The notes under the pieces are model-generated. The model worked only from the letters and a program-made list of their open reading frames with translations. It was not told the origin of the DNA and ran no database searches. A DNA stretch of 64,000 bases from Actinomyces gerencseriae DSM 6844 (GTDB lineage: Bacteria > Actinomycetota > Actinomycetes > Actinomycetales > Actinomycetaceae), in the NCBI RefSeq assembly GCF_000429265.1, contig NZ_KE386871.1, positions 239,977 to 303,976 of the forward strand, written 5' to 3'. How positions within the stretch are numbered: the stretch's first letter is position 1; the number at the start of each line of letters is the position of its first letter. Shown piece by piece: positions 22,651-30,938 of the stretch. The translations under genes and the position numbers were made by a program.

Positions 22651-24565
22651 GCAGCGCCCTCTGAGCAGCGCGGTAGGCCGCCTGGCGCGCCGCGGTCGGC
22701 ACCAGGCGGTAGCTGGCGCGCACCGCGAGATTGCGCGCGTACTGGGACGTCGTGATGACGCCGGCGCGACGCATCCTCGCCTGGAGATCGAGCTCGCTGC
22801 GCAGCAGGCGCAGACCCCCGCGCCGCGCGTAGGCGCCCGCGCCGACCCGGTAGCGCACCAGTGCCCGGGGCACGTTGGTGGCGCGCACGCCGTGGTGGAT
22901 CATGCGAGCGAACAACCAGTAGTCCTCCATGAGGTCGAGGGGCTGGTAGCCGCCGACGGCGCGCACCGCGGCCGCCCGGTAGACGACCGAGGGATGGTTG
23001 AAGGGATCGCGCAGGGCCACAGCGCGACGGATCTGCTCCGGGTCCGAGGGCTGGCGACGGACGAGGCCGTCGGTGTCGGCCTCATCGTCGAACTCCTGGA
23101 TGGCCGAACCCACCAGGTCGTACCCGGCCGCGATGAGCGGCAACTGCGTGGCGAAGCGCTCGGGGACGGAGATGTCGTCCGCGTCCTGGCGGGCGACCAC
23201 GTCGTGGGCCACCTCCGCCAGCCCGGCCTCCAGGGCCAGCGCCAGGCCGACGTTCTCGGCCAGCTCGACCAGCCGCACCGGCACGGCCCCGGTGAGCTCG
23301 CCCCTGCGCGCCGAGGCGAGCGCCCCCTCCAGCTCATCGGGCACGGGCCCGTCGCGCACGATGACGACCTCGTCGGGCGGCAGGGTCTGCTCGACGGTGA
23401 CCGAGGCCAGGCTGCGGCGCAGGAAGTCGGCGCGGTCTCCCCGGTAGACCGGCAGCAGCACGCTGAACGGCGGCGCGGAGGCGACGGGTCCGATGCCGCC
23501 CGCGGGTGCCGCATCCGCCGCACCGGTCCCCCCCTCCGCGGCACCGCCGCCCCCCGCCCCGGTGGCCTGGCGGTCCCGCCCGGTTCGCGCACCGCCGGCC
23601 CTCGCCGCGGCACGGGCGGCAGGGGCCATGGACTCGACGGCGGCGACGTCGGCCTGGACGGGCGTGCCCAGGAAGACCTCCGCATTGCTGGCGGGCCGCG
23701 CCAGGGCCTCCAGCAGACCCTGGCGGCCCGCCCTCCACAGCGTGCCCCGGTCGCCCGAGCTCACCGTCGCGCGCAACCAGCGGCGGGCCGTGGCCGCCTC
23801 GTACGCCATCCGCTCGAACGCCCCGAGCCCCTCGGAGTCGCGGAAGGTCCAGACCTTGTTGCGCACCTCGAAGCGGAACCGCTCCCCCGGGTCGGCGTCC
23901 GAGGATCCCAGCGCCCTGGTGAGGTGGTGCACGATCGACCCCGGCACGTACAGCCCGACCCGCCCCCGCAGGATCCGCGAGGTGTACTCGAAGTCGTCGT
24001 TCCACAGGAAGTAGGAGGCGCGTGGCAGGCCGACCTCGCGCACGGCGCGGGCGTTGAGCAGGACCGACACGAAGGAGGCGGTGCGGATCTGGCGGGCGCC
24101 CGCGAGCGCCGCGTGACGGTGGAGCGCCGGCGGAAGGCCGGGGCGGGTGCGCGGCCGGTTCATGGGGTGCTCGGCGCCGTCGGTCCACACGGCCTTGGAG
24201 GCCAGCAGCGCCGGCGTCCCGGGATAGTCCTCAGCGGCCCGCACGAGCGCCTCCAGCGCGGTGGCGGTCGGGACGGTGTCGTCGTCCATGATCCAGATCC
24301 AGTCGGCCCGCGGGAACCGCGTGAGTGCGCGCGCGATGCCGGCGGCGAACCCGCCCGCGCCCCCGGTGTTGACGGGAAGCTCGACGACATGGGCTCCCAG
24401 CCGATGGGTCGAGGCCACCTCGCCGGAGGCGTCGGTGGACGCGTTGTCCACGACGACCGCGCCCATCAACGCGACGGTCTGGTCCGCCAGCCCGTCCAGG
24501 CACCGGCGCAGCAGCTCCTGGCGGTTGTAGGCGACGACGACGGCGACGACGTTCGTGCGGCTCAC
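22634..24565 (-). CDS. Two-domain family 2 glycosyltransferase
   Basis: The 643-residue protein contains two separate GT-A domains. The first (1 to about 310) has VVAYNRQELLRRCLDGL, the metal triad IMDDD (Asp94-96) and WNDDFEY (188-194). That layout matches rhamnosyl- and galactofuranosyltransferases of the GlfT1/WbbL group. An Ala/Gly-rich linker (about 313-365) leads to a second domain, which starts at FSVLLPVYRGD (367) and has RQDADD (Asp461, Asp463). The GTG at 24565 is preceded by GAAGGAG. The frame stays open far upstream, but that part is a shadow of the DUF6541 paralog 4 gene. One protein could add two sugars in sequence. Confidence 0.85.
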   Translation of the reverse strand: MSRTNVVAVVVAYNRQELLRRCLDGLADQTVALMGAVVVDNASTDASGEVASTHRLGAHVVELPVNTGGAGGFAAGIARALTRFPRADWIWIMDDDTVPTATALEALVRAAEDYPGTPALLASKAVWTDGAEHPMNRPRTRPGLPPALHRHAALAGARQIRTASFVSVLLNARAVREVGLPRASYFLWNDDFEYTSRILRGRVGLYVPGSIVHHLTRALGSSDADPGERFRFEVRNKVWTFRDSEGLGAFERMAYEAATARRWLRATVSSGDRGTLWRAGRQGLLEALARPASNAEVFLGTPVQADVAAVESMAPAARAAARAGGARTGRDRQATGAGGGGAAEGGTGAADAAPAGGIGPVASAPPFSVLLPVYRGDRADFLRRSLASVTVEQTLPPDEVVIVRDGPVPDELEGALASARRGELTGAVPVRLVELAENVGLALALEAGLAEVAHDVVARQDADDISVPERFATQLPLIAAGYDLVGSAIQEFDDEADTDGLVRRQPSDPEQIRRAVALRDPFNHPSVVYRAAAVRAVGGYQPLDLMEDYWLFARMIHHGVRATNVPRALVRYRVGAGAYARRGGLRLLRSELDLQARMRRAGVITTSQYARNLAVRASYRLVPTAARQAAYRAAQRALLRRTR

Positions 24566-24756
24566 TCGGACTCCTTCCGTGGACTGGGACCGGGCTCGGG
24601 CCGGACTGGTGCCAAGTGTGCCCCATCCGGGGCCCGCCCTCAGGCGCTGCGGGTCCCGCCGGTCAGGGCCTCCACCGCCGAGCGCCGGCCGGCCTCCTCC
24701 CCGAGGACGCGGCGCCCGCCGGGATCCGGGAGGCCCGGCCGCTCCGGGACGAGAGC

Positions 24757-24845
24757 GCTCAGTCCCCGCAGGCGGTGATGCGCCCCTCACGCGCGGGTTG
24801 GTTGGGGGTCTGCGCGGGCTCAGTCCCCGCAGGCGGTGATGCGCC
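24757..24845 (-). repeat. Duplicated 28-bp 3' end of DUF6541 paralog 4
   Basis: Bases 24818-24845, which encode the end of paralog 4 including its stop, recur exactly at 24757-24784, 61 bases further downstream. The copy encodes the same TACGD-stop tail but has no gene in front of it. It looks like the remnant of another paralog or of an uneven recombination. The rest of the gap 24566-24756 shows no gene. Confidence 0.8.
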
Positions 24846-26826
24846 ACAGGCTGGCGGTGCCCGAGGAGGCCACCGGCTCCATGGCGTCCGTGGGCCAGTC
24901 GGCCAGGGCCCTGTCCCAGCGCAGGGGCGCCTGATGGTCCTCCCACCCCGTCCCGGTGCGGTCGACCCGCAGGTAGTACCGGGCACCGATCTCGCGCAGC
25001 AACTCGCAGGTCGTCGAGCCCGGCCGCAGATCGGGGGCCTGACCGGCGAGCCGGTCCGCGGCGGATCCGATCGTCGGCCTCGATCGCAGCGGGTACACGA
25101 CATCGACGCCCCCGAGCGACCACAGGTAGCTCGCCCCGCGCGCGGGCGTCCCCACGACCACGGCGTCGTCGGGAAGATGATCGCCCAGGCCGGCGATGAA
25201 ATCCGTCTCCTCGGGTGTGAGCATCGTGCCGTAGGCGATCCGATCGGGATCGTGGACCGACCTCACCAGCTCGGCCTGCAACGGCAGACGCCCCACGGCC
25301 GCGACGCACACGAGCGCGATGAGAGCGGCGACCGTCCTGCGCCCGGGACGCGCGTCGAGCAGATGACGCAGCCCCATGGCGGCGAGCACGAGACCGGGTA
25401 TCACGACGAGCGGCTGAATACGCGCCTTCTGCAAGTACCACAGAGCACCGATGCGCCGACCCCACCACTGGGGGCCGCCGACGAGCGCGACGAGGAGCAG
25501 CGCCAGCGCCGCCGTGATCAGCCACGGGCGCGCCCGGGGAACGCGCACCGCCGCCAGCACGGCCAGCCCGCACACCACGACTCCCAGCGGCAGCCCGATG
25601 CGCATCGGGAGCCCGTGGAAGCCGAACGGCCCGTACTGCGGCAGATCGAGAAGCCCCTGCCCCAGGGCTCCCAGGAGGTTCCCGCCGGAGCGGGGGTAGC
25701 TCCAGACCCAGACCAGGGCCTCGCGCATGACCCACGCCCCCACCAGGGCGCAGACGGCGAGCACTCCCAGGACGCGAAGCGTCATCGTCCTGCGCCGACC
25801 ACCGGCGCGGATCAGGCGCACGACAAGGGTGACGGCCGGCGGCCCGAGGAGCACCATGGTGTTGAAGGTCCCCGCGCCGTGGGCCAGGATGATCCCGGCC
25901 AGGGCGCCCGCGAACATCAAGCCGCTCATGAGCAGGCCGGATGGCGGCGGCGCCTCCGTCCGGACGTCCTTCCCGGGGGCGTCCTCGCAGGGCAGGCGGC
26001 GCAGCAGACGCAGCCCCAGGACCAGCACGCCGGGCAGGCAGACCACGCTCAGGGAGTAGGGCCACACCGCCAGGGTGCCCAGCAGCATCGTCGGAGCCCC
26101 CACCGTGGCGGCGCTCAGGACGGTGCCCAGCGCGGCCGCGGTACGGCTGCGGGGGCGGGCGTCGTCGTCGAGGGCCTCGACGAGCAGGCCGGCGATTCCG
26201 AGCGGCCAGGCCAGCGCCCCCACGACGAGCGCCATCGCGTTCGAGGCGACCGTCACGCCCGCCGGGAGCAATGCGACCACCCCGTGCCACACGGTCGGGT
26301 AGTAGGTCGGCGTCCCCTGGTACAGGGCCGCCATGCTCCCGAAGCTGGAGGCGTTCCCCACCTGGCGGATCGCCTGGACGGCGTTGAAGTGGAAGACGAT
26401 ATCGAAGGCCTGAGCCGGGGTGCTCATCGACCCCATGCCGATCAGCATCCCGACGGCGAGAATGAGGCACGCCGTCACCAGCCCGGCCGGCACGCGCGGA
26501 TCGGGGCGCCGGGGACCGGAGTCGTTCCGAGAGTCATCAGAGGCATCGGTGGAGCGGGTCCGGCTCCCGGGGAGAGCACGACGGACGGCCATCAGAAGAC
26601 CCGCGGCGAGAATCGTCAGTCCCGCGATGGCCACCCATCCCCATGGGCTCCAGGCCCGTCCGACGGACGCGGCCGCCAGCTCGGCGGTGCCGATGACGGC
26701 GCAGCTCAGCGGCAGCGCGGCGCTCGCCGCGCCCCAGCCCCGCACGCCCCCCAGGCGGGCCAGGAGCAGCCCGGGGACGATCAGGATCGCGCCCGCCAGC
26801 AGGACGCTCGCAATCGCGTGGATCAT
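24820..26826 (-). CDS. DUF6541-type multi-pass membrane protein, paralog 4
   Basis: The 668-residue protein is the most divergent paralog. It keeps the first-loop signature FDIVFHFNAVQAI (Asp142, His146), GNASSFGSM, YPTVWHGVVAL and the C-terminal WRITACGD, with a partner Cys in TTCELL. It has about twelve helices. The ATG overlaps the stop of the nucleotide-sugar dehydrogenase gene (ATGA), so it is translated with the enzyme that makes a uronic acid. Its job may concern the uronic-acid glycan rather than the galactan. Transferase activity is inferred, not shown. Confidence 0.72.
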   Translation of the reverse strand: MIHAIASVLLAGAILIVPGLLLARLGGVRGWGAASAALPLSCAVIGTAELAAASVGRAWSPWGWVAIAGLTILAAGLLMAVRRALPGSRTRSTDASDDSRNDSGPRRPDPRVPAGLVTACLILAVGMLIGMGSMSTPAQAFDIVFHFNAVQAIRQVGNASSFGSMAALYQGTPTYYPTVWHGVVALLPAGVTVASNAMALVVGALAWPLGIAGLLVEALDDDARPRSRTAAALGTVLSAATVGAPTMLLGTLAVWPYSLSVVCLPGVLVLGLRLLRRLPCEDAPGKDVRTEAPPPSGLLMSGLMFAGALAGIILAHGAGTFNTMVLLGPPAVTLVVRLIRAGGRRRTMTLRVLGVLAVCALVGAWVMREALVWVWSYPRSGGNLLGALGQGLLDLPQYGPFGFHGLPMRIGLPLGVVVCGLAVLAAVRVPRARPWLITAALALLLVALVGGPQWWGRRIGALWYLQKARIQPLVVIPGLVLAAMGLRHLLDARPGRRTVAALIALVCVAAVGRLPLQAELVRSVHDPDRIAYGTMLTPEETDFIAGLGDHLPDDAVVVGTPARGASYLWSLGGVDVVYPLRSRPTIGSAADRLAGQAPDLRPGSTTCELLREIGARYYLRVDRTGTGWEDHQAPLRWDRALADWPTDAMEPVASSGTASLWRITACGD

Positions 26827-28127
26827 TCGCCACCGCCGATCGTCAACCGGGGCGCACCGGTCCACTTGGCGGCATCGGTGGCGCGGCGCCCGTCCAGGAG
26901 GAGTCGCAGCCCGGGCAGGTCGGCGGGGGCGAGCTCGTGGTACTCGGGGTGGTCGGCCTGGACGATGGCGACGTCGACCGGCTCCCCCAAGTGGTAGGGG
27001 GTCCAGCCGAAGCCGGCCAGCTCCTCGTCGGAGTACATGGGGTCGTGCACCAGCACCTCGGCGCCGGCCTCGCGCAGCGCCTCCACGGTGGGGAAGACGC
27101 CGGAGAAGGCGGTCTCCCTGACCCGCCCGCGATAGGAGGCGCCCAGCACGACGGCGCGCAGGCCGTCCAGGGAGCCGAGCACCTCGATGGCGCGGCCCAC
27201 CGCGTAGGCGGGCATGGTCGCGTTGAAGAGGCGAGCGCTGCGGACCACCGTCGCGTCGGGATCCGTGGACAGGTACAGACGCGGGTAGACGGGGATGCAG
27301 TGGCCGCCCACCGCGATGCCGGGGTGGTGGATGTGGGAGTAGGGCTGGGAGTTGCAGGCCTCGATGACGCGCTCGATGTCGAAGCCGGCCCTGTCCGCGT
27401 AGACGGCGAACTGGTTGGCCAGGCCGATGTTGACGTCGCGGTAGGTGGTCTCGGCGAGCTTGGCCATCTCGGCGGCCTCGGCGGTGCCCATGTCCCACAC
27501 GCCGTTGGGACGGGGCAGGTCGTCGCGCTCGTCGAAGTCCAGGACGGACTCGTAGAAGGCGATGCCGGCCCGGGTGCCGGCCTCGTCCAGGCCGCCCACG
27601 AGCTTGGGGTAGCGGCGCAGATCGGCGAGGACGCGGCCGGTCAGGACCCGCTCGGGGCTGAAGACGAGGTGGAAGTCGGTTCCCTCCCTCAAGCCGCTGA
27701 TCTCCTCGATCATGGGCTTGAACCGCCCCCGCAGGGTGCCCACGGGCAGGGTGGTCTCGTAGGAGACGAGGGTGCCCGGGGTCAGGTGGGCGGCCAGGGA
27801 GCGGGTGGCGTCGTCCATCCAGGCGAAGTCCGGCTCCCAGGTGGCGTCGTCGACGAACAGGGGGACCACGAGGACGACGGCGTCCGCGCCCGGAACCGCC
27901 TCGGCGTACTCGGTGGTGGCCCGCAGGGCGCCGTTGCCGGTGGCGGGGCTGAGCGCGGCGAGCTTCTCGGCCATACGGGCCTCGCCGGGGAAGGGCTCGG
28001 CACCGGCGTTGACGGCCTCGACGACGGCGGGGGCGACGTCGACCCCGATGACCTCATGACCTTTGTCGGCGTACTGGACCGCCAGGGGCAGCCCGATCTT
28101 GCCCAGGGCGACGACGGCGATGCGCAT
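26823..28127 (-). CDS. wbpA: UDP-N-acetylglucosamine 6-dehydrogenase-type enzyme (WbpA/WecC family)
   Basis: The 434-residue NAD-dependent nucleotide-sugar dehydrogenase has an N-terminal Rossmann motif VVALGKIGLPLA (5-16), the central helix region AKLAETTYRDVNIGLANQ and the active-site cysteine in GGHCIPVYP (Cys277). A C-terminal UDP-binding domain follows. The length equals that of WbpA. Such enzymes oxidise C6 of UDP-GlcNAc (WbpA) or UDP-ManNAc (WecC). The presence of WbpB, WbpE, WbpD and WbpI homologs nearby favours UDP-GlcNAc. AAAGGA precedes the ATG at 28127. It leads the operon with DUF6541 paralog 4. Confidence 0.85.
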   Translation of the reverse strand: MRIAVVALGKIGLPLAVQYADKGHEVIGVDVAPAVVEAVNAGAEPFPGEARMAEKLAALSPATGNGALRATTEYAEAVPGADAVVLVVPLFVDDATWEPDFAWMDDATRSLAAHLTPGTLVSYETTLPVGTLRGRFKPMIEEISGLREGTDFHLVFSPERVLTGRVLADLRRYPKLVGGLDEAGTRAGIAFYESVLDFDERDDLPRPNGVWDMGTAEAAEMAKLAETTYRDVNIGLANQFAVYADRAGFDIERVIEACNSQPYSHIHHPGIAVGGHCIPVYPRLYLSTDPDATVVRSARLFNATMPAYAVGRAIEVLGSLDGLRAVVLGASYRGRVRETAFSGVFPTVEALREAGAEVLVHDPMYSDEELAGFGWTPYHLGEPVDVAIVQADHPEYHELAPADLPGLRLLLDGRRATDAAKWTGAPRLTIGGGE

Positions 28128-28218
28128 ACGGGTCCTTTCAAGACGGCCGGTTCCTGGCGCCATCGTATGCCACTGGAATGCTTCTGAAACACTTCAGCGA
28201 GAAGTCGGGTCCCATGCG

Positions 28219-28270
28219 GATTTTATATGACAAACAGGCAACATCCATACATATCATACATAAACGATGC
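28219..28270. other. AT-rich intergenic island
   Basis: Bases 28221-28270 contain 16 G+C out of 50, in a genome region that is otherwise about 70% G+C. The stretch has repeated CATACATA-like words and separates two divergent operons. It probably holds promoter elements; no gene is seen. Confidence 0.6.
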
Positions 28271-28285
28271 ACAGGATCCATGCAA
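28257..28285 (-). promoter_or_regulatory. Candidate promoter of the wbpA operon
   Basis: On the minus strand TTGCAT (28285-28280) and TATGTA (28262-28257) are 17 bases apart within the AT-rich island. This would give a leader of about 120 bases before wbpA. An overlapping TATGAT (28258-28253) is an alternative -10. Confidence 0.35.
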
Positions 28286-28352
28286 GGTTCATGAGGAAGC
28301 ATCTCGTCGCGCGCGCAGGAACCGTTCGAGAACGGGACGGGAGCCCGTCTTC

Positions 28353-28358
28353 TAGACT
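28353..28358 (+). promoter_or_regulatory. -10 box TAGACT, leaderless start for the 28365 gene
   Basis: TAGACT ends six bases before the GTG at 28365. A perfect palindrome CCGTTCGAGAACGG (28322-28335) covers the -35 position 17 bases upstream and could be a regulator site. Confidence 0.5.
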
Positions 28359-28364
28359 GCACCC

Positions 28365-29513
28365 GTGAGCCGACGCCCGACGATCCTGGTCATCTCCTTC
28401 TCGCCGATTCACCGGGACGCGCGAGTGCTGCGCGAGATCAGCGCGCTGGCCGAGCTCGGCGACGTGACCTCCGCGGGCTACGGAGTCGCACCGCCCCACG
28501 TGGTCGACCACGTCCGGGTCCCGGACGGGGCGGCGTCCCTCCCGCAGACGCCGGCGGGAGTCCTCGGCCTCGCCCTGCGCCGGCTGCGGGCGTCCGAGCT
28601 GGCCGCCCCGGCCGCGCGCGACGCGGTCCGACGCCTGAGCGGGCACGAGTTCGACGTGGTGGTCGCCAATGACGCGCGCGCGATCCCAACGGCATTCGCG
28701 GTCGCCCACGGCGCACCGGTATGGGCGGACATGCACGAGTGGGCGCCCGAGGAGCGCACCCATGTGACCAGCTGGCGCCTCCTGGTGGCCCCGCTCATGG
28801 ACCACATCTGCCGCGAGTACCTGCCGCGGTGCGCCGCCGTGACGACGGTGGCCGGTTCGATCGCCGACCTGTATCGCGAGCACTATGGCGTCGCGCCGCG
28901 TCTGGTGCGCAACGCCGCGCCCTACGCCGACCTGGAGCCCTCGGCGCCGCGCGAGGACGGCACGGTCCGTCTGGTGCACTCGGGCGGAGCCGTGGCGGGC
29001 CGCAGCATCGAGACCATGATCGACGCCGTCGGAGCCGCGTCGCCGCATCTCACCCTCGACCTGTACCTGGTCCCCGGCAACGACGGCGGCCGCTACCTGC
29101 GTGCGCTGCGCCGCCGGGCGCGGGGATGCAGCCGGATCGCCTTCCACGAGCCCGTCGCCCCGGCCGAGCTGCCGGGCGAGCTCAACGGGTACGACGTCGG
29201 CATCTACTGGATCCCGCCGTTCAACACCAACGCGCGCCTGGCGCTGCCGAACAAGATCTTCGACTTCGTTCAGGCCCGGCTCGCGGTCGCCGCGGGGCCG
29301 ACACCGGAGATGGCCCGCATCATCAACGACTTCGGCATCGGCGTGGTGACCGAGGACTTCGAGCCCGGCTCGATCGTCACGGCGCTCAACGCCCTGACGC
29401 CCGAGGACGTGGCCGTCTACAAGTCCCGCTGCGCCCGGGCCGCCCGCGAGCTCAGCTTCGAGCACGAGGCGGCCACGATCCGGGAGATCATCGACGAGCT
29501 GTCGCCGCGCTGA
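28365..29513 (+). CDS. GT4-like (GT-B fold) glycosyltransferase
   Basis: The 382-residue cytoplasmic protein starts with ILVISFSPIHRDARVLREIS, a phrase typical of GT-B enzymes (the N-terminal nucleotide-like fold with RDARV). The C-terminal half has the sugar-nucleotide-binding region with GIYWIPPFNTNARLALPNK followed by FDFVQARLAV. The expected product is transfer of one sugar to a lipid-linked chain. The GTG start is leaderless (TAGACT box). It is divergent from the wbpA operon and converges on a flippase gene, so it stands as a single-gene unit. Confidence 0.75.
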   Translation: MSRRPTILVISFSPIHRDARVLREISALAELGDVTSAGYGVAPPHVVDHVRVPDGAASLPQTPAGVLGLALRRLRASELAAPAARDAVRRLSGHEFDVVVANDARAIPTAFAVAHGAPVWADMHEWAPEERTHVTSWRLLVAPLMDHICREYLPRCAAVTTVAGSIADLYREHYGVAPRLVRNAAPYADLEPSAPREDGTVRLVHSGGAVAGRSIETMIDAVGAASPHLTLDLYLVPGNDGGRYLRALRRRARGCSRIAFHEPVAPAELPGELNGYDVGIYWIPPFNTNARLALPNKIFDFVQARLAVAAGPTPEMARIINDFGIGVVTEDFEPGSIVTALNALTPEDVAVYKSRCARAARELSFEHEAATIREIIDELSPR

Positions 29514-29536
29514 CGCGCGGGCGCGCCGACCCGGGC

Positions 29537-30862
29537 TCACCGGCCCCCCTCGTCCCCCGCCGGAGCCGGCGGGAGCCCGCCGCGGTCGTAATCGCGTGCG
29601 ACGACGACCGCCATGACCAGCTGGACGACCAGCATGCCCGCCATGAGCCAGCCCAGGACGACGGCCGTCGGCATCAGGTCCAGCCGGCTGAGCCACAGCC
29701 AGCCCAGAGGGGCGAGGCAATAGGCGACGGCGAAGGCGAGCAGCCGGCTCTGCCGCTCGGCGACGATGAAGATGTTGGAGATCGGGGAGGTCATGACGGT
29801 CATGAACAACCAGGGCGTCAGCGCCCTGGCGTAGTAGCCGGCGTCGTGCCAGGTGGCGCCGAACACGAGGGGGAAGAGCCACGGCGCGAGCAGGTAGAGC
29901 GCGGCGAAGGGCACGACGGCGGCCAGGCACGCCCGCCACAGCACTGCGCGCACGAGCGGCAGCATGGTGCCGGGCGCGGCGTCCGCGAGCCTCTTGAGGA
30001 AGACCAGGGACACCGAGCCGGCGATGAGGGCCACCGGGACCTGCAGGATGTTCCAGGCGAGCTGGAACTGGCCGAGCGCGGCCACCGAGGTGGCCCCGAT
30101 CAGCAGGTTGATGCCACTGTTCCTCACCGAGTCCACGAAGACGTTGGGACCGTTGAGCAGGGGCATCCTCCGGTAGCGGTGGGCCATCGCCCGCATCGTG
30201 GGGGCGCCGGCGCCCAGGGGCTCGCGCAGCTCGGGCGTGCGCAGATGCAGGCGGAGCAGCGCCACCAGCTGCCCGGTCACCGTCCCGATGATGATCGCCG
30301 GCAGTCCCCCGTGCAGAGCCAGACCCGCCGCCAGCTGGAAGCAGGGCACGGCCGTGGACTGGAGAACCCGGTTCCTGGCGATGTCGCCGAAGCGCCCCTG
30401 ACGCGTGAGCCAGTACTGAATATTGGTGATCTGCGAGACGAGGAAGACGGTGACACCGGCGCCCATGAGCCACCACATGAGCTCGCCCGAGTGGTGGTAA
30501 TGGTCCCGCAGGATCCGGGCGCCGGCCATGCAGACGGCGGAGGTCAGCAAGGACGTCACGAGCACGCAGCGCGTCGCCAGGCGCTGGAGCACCCGCGCGG
30601 CCGCGTCATCATCGGGCATGATGATCGTCACGTCGAAGCGCAGCGCCGCGAAGGTGATGACGAAGCCGGTGATGGACCCGTACACGCCGAACAGGCCCTT
30701 GTCGACGTCGGAGTAGACCCGTGCGATGGGAATCTGCAGGAGGAAGATGACACCCTGGGAGGCGGCCGTCCCGGACACGAGCGTGAGGATGGACCGGAGG
30801 ACGGGGCTGCGCTGCGCCGGGCCGCGCCACCCGGGCCGCCCAGCACCCATCGGCTTGATCAT
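29537..30862 (-). CDS. Wzx-like flippase, third in the window
   Basis: The 441-residue protein has about twelve to fourteen hydrophobic segments after a short basic N-terminus. It shows flippase-like phrases such as IPIARVYSDVDKGLFGVYGS and SLVFLKRLADAAPG, which match the polysaccharide transport family. It lies downstream of a GT4 gene in the same direction, 76 bases away, with a GC hairpin between them. The neighbouring uronic-acid genes suggest it flips that repeat unit, but the link is positional only. The ATG at 30862 has no clear ribosome site. Confidence 0.75.
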   Translation of the reverse strand: MIKPMGAGRPGWRGPAQRSPVLRSILTLVSGTAASQGVIFLLQIPIARVYSDVDKGLFGVYGSITGFVITFAALRFDVTIIMPDDDAAARVLQRLATRCVLVTSLLTSAVCMAGARILRDHYHHSGELMWWLMGAGVTVFLVSQITNIQYWLTRQGRFGDIARNRVLQSTAVPCFQLAAGLALHGGLPAIIIGTVTGQLVALLRLHLRTPELREPLGAGAPTMRAMAHRYRRMPLLNGPNVFVDSVRNSGINLLIGATSVAALGQFQLAWNILQVPVALIAGSVSLVFLKRLADAAPGTMLPLVRAVLWRACLAAVVPFAALYLLAPWLFPLVFGATWHDAGYYARALTPWLFMTVMTSPISNIFIVAERQSRLLAFAVAYCLAPLGWLWLSRLDLMPTAVVLGWLMAGMLVVQLVMAVVVARDYDRGGLPPAPAGDEGGR

Positions 30863-30910
30863 GCGGGTATTGAATCATGGGGCGACGCCGCCGATCATCC
30901 GGCGGGTGCG

Positions 30911-30936
30911 GGCCCCGGACCCGTCCGGTCGGGGCC
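30911..30936 (-). terminator. Hairpin after the 30939 glycosyltransferase gene
   Basis: GGCCCCG (30911-30917) pairs with CGGGGCC (30930-30936) directly after the stop of the GT4 gene. It is a GC stem without a U-tract, and may reduce read-through into the flippase gene. Confidence 0.4.
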
Positions 30937-30938
30937 GG

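Noticed and set aside
24566-26470. Minus-strand in-frame extension making the two-domain glycosyltransferase 1,278 residues long
   Set aside because: The extension overlaps the clearly coding DUF6541 paralog 4 on the same strand in another frame and is an Arg/Gly/Pro-rich shadow. A GTG with a strong ribosome site at 24565 is the real start.
26823-28127. UDP-glucose 6-dehydrogenase call for the nucleotide-sugar dehydrogenase
   Set aside because: All neighbouring enzymes act on N-acetyl sugars, and the GGHCIPVYP region and length agree better with the WbpA/WecC group.
28219-28270. AT-rich block as a mobile-element remnant
   Set aside because: There is no transposase fragment, terminal inverted repeat or target duplication; a promoter region explains it better.
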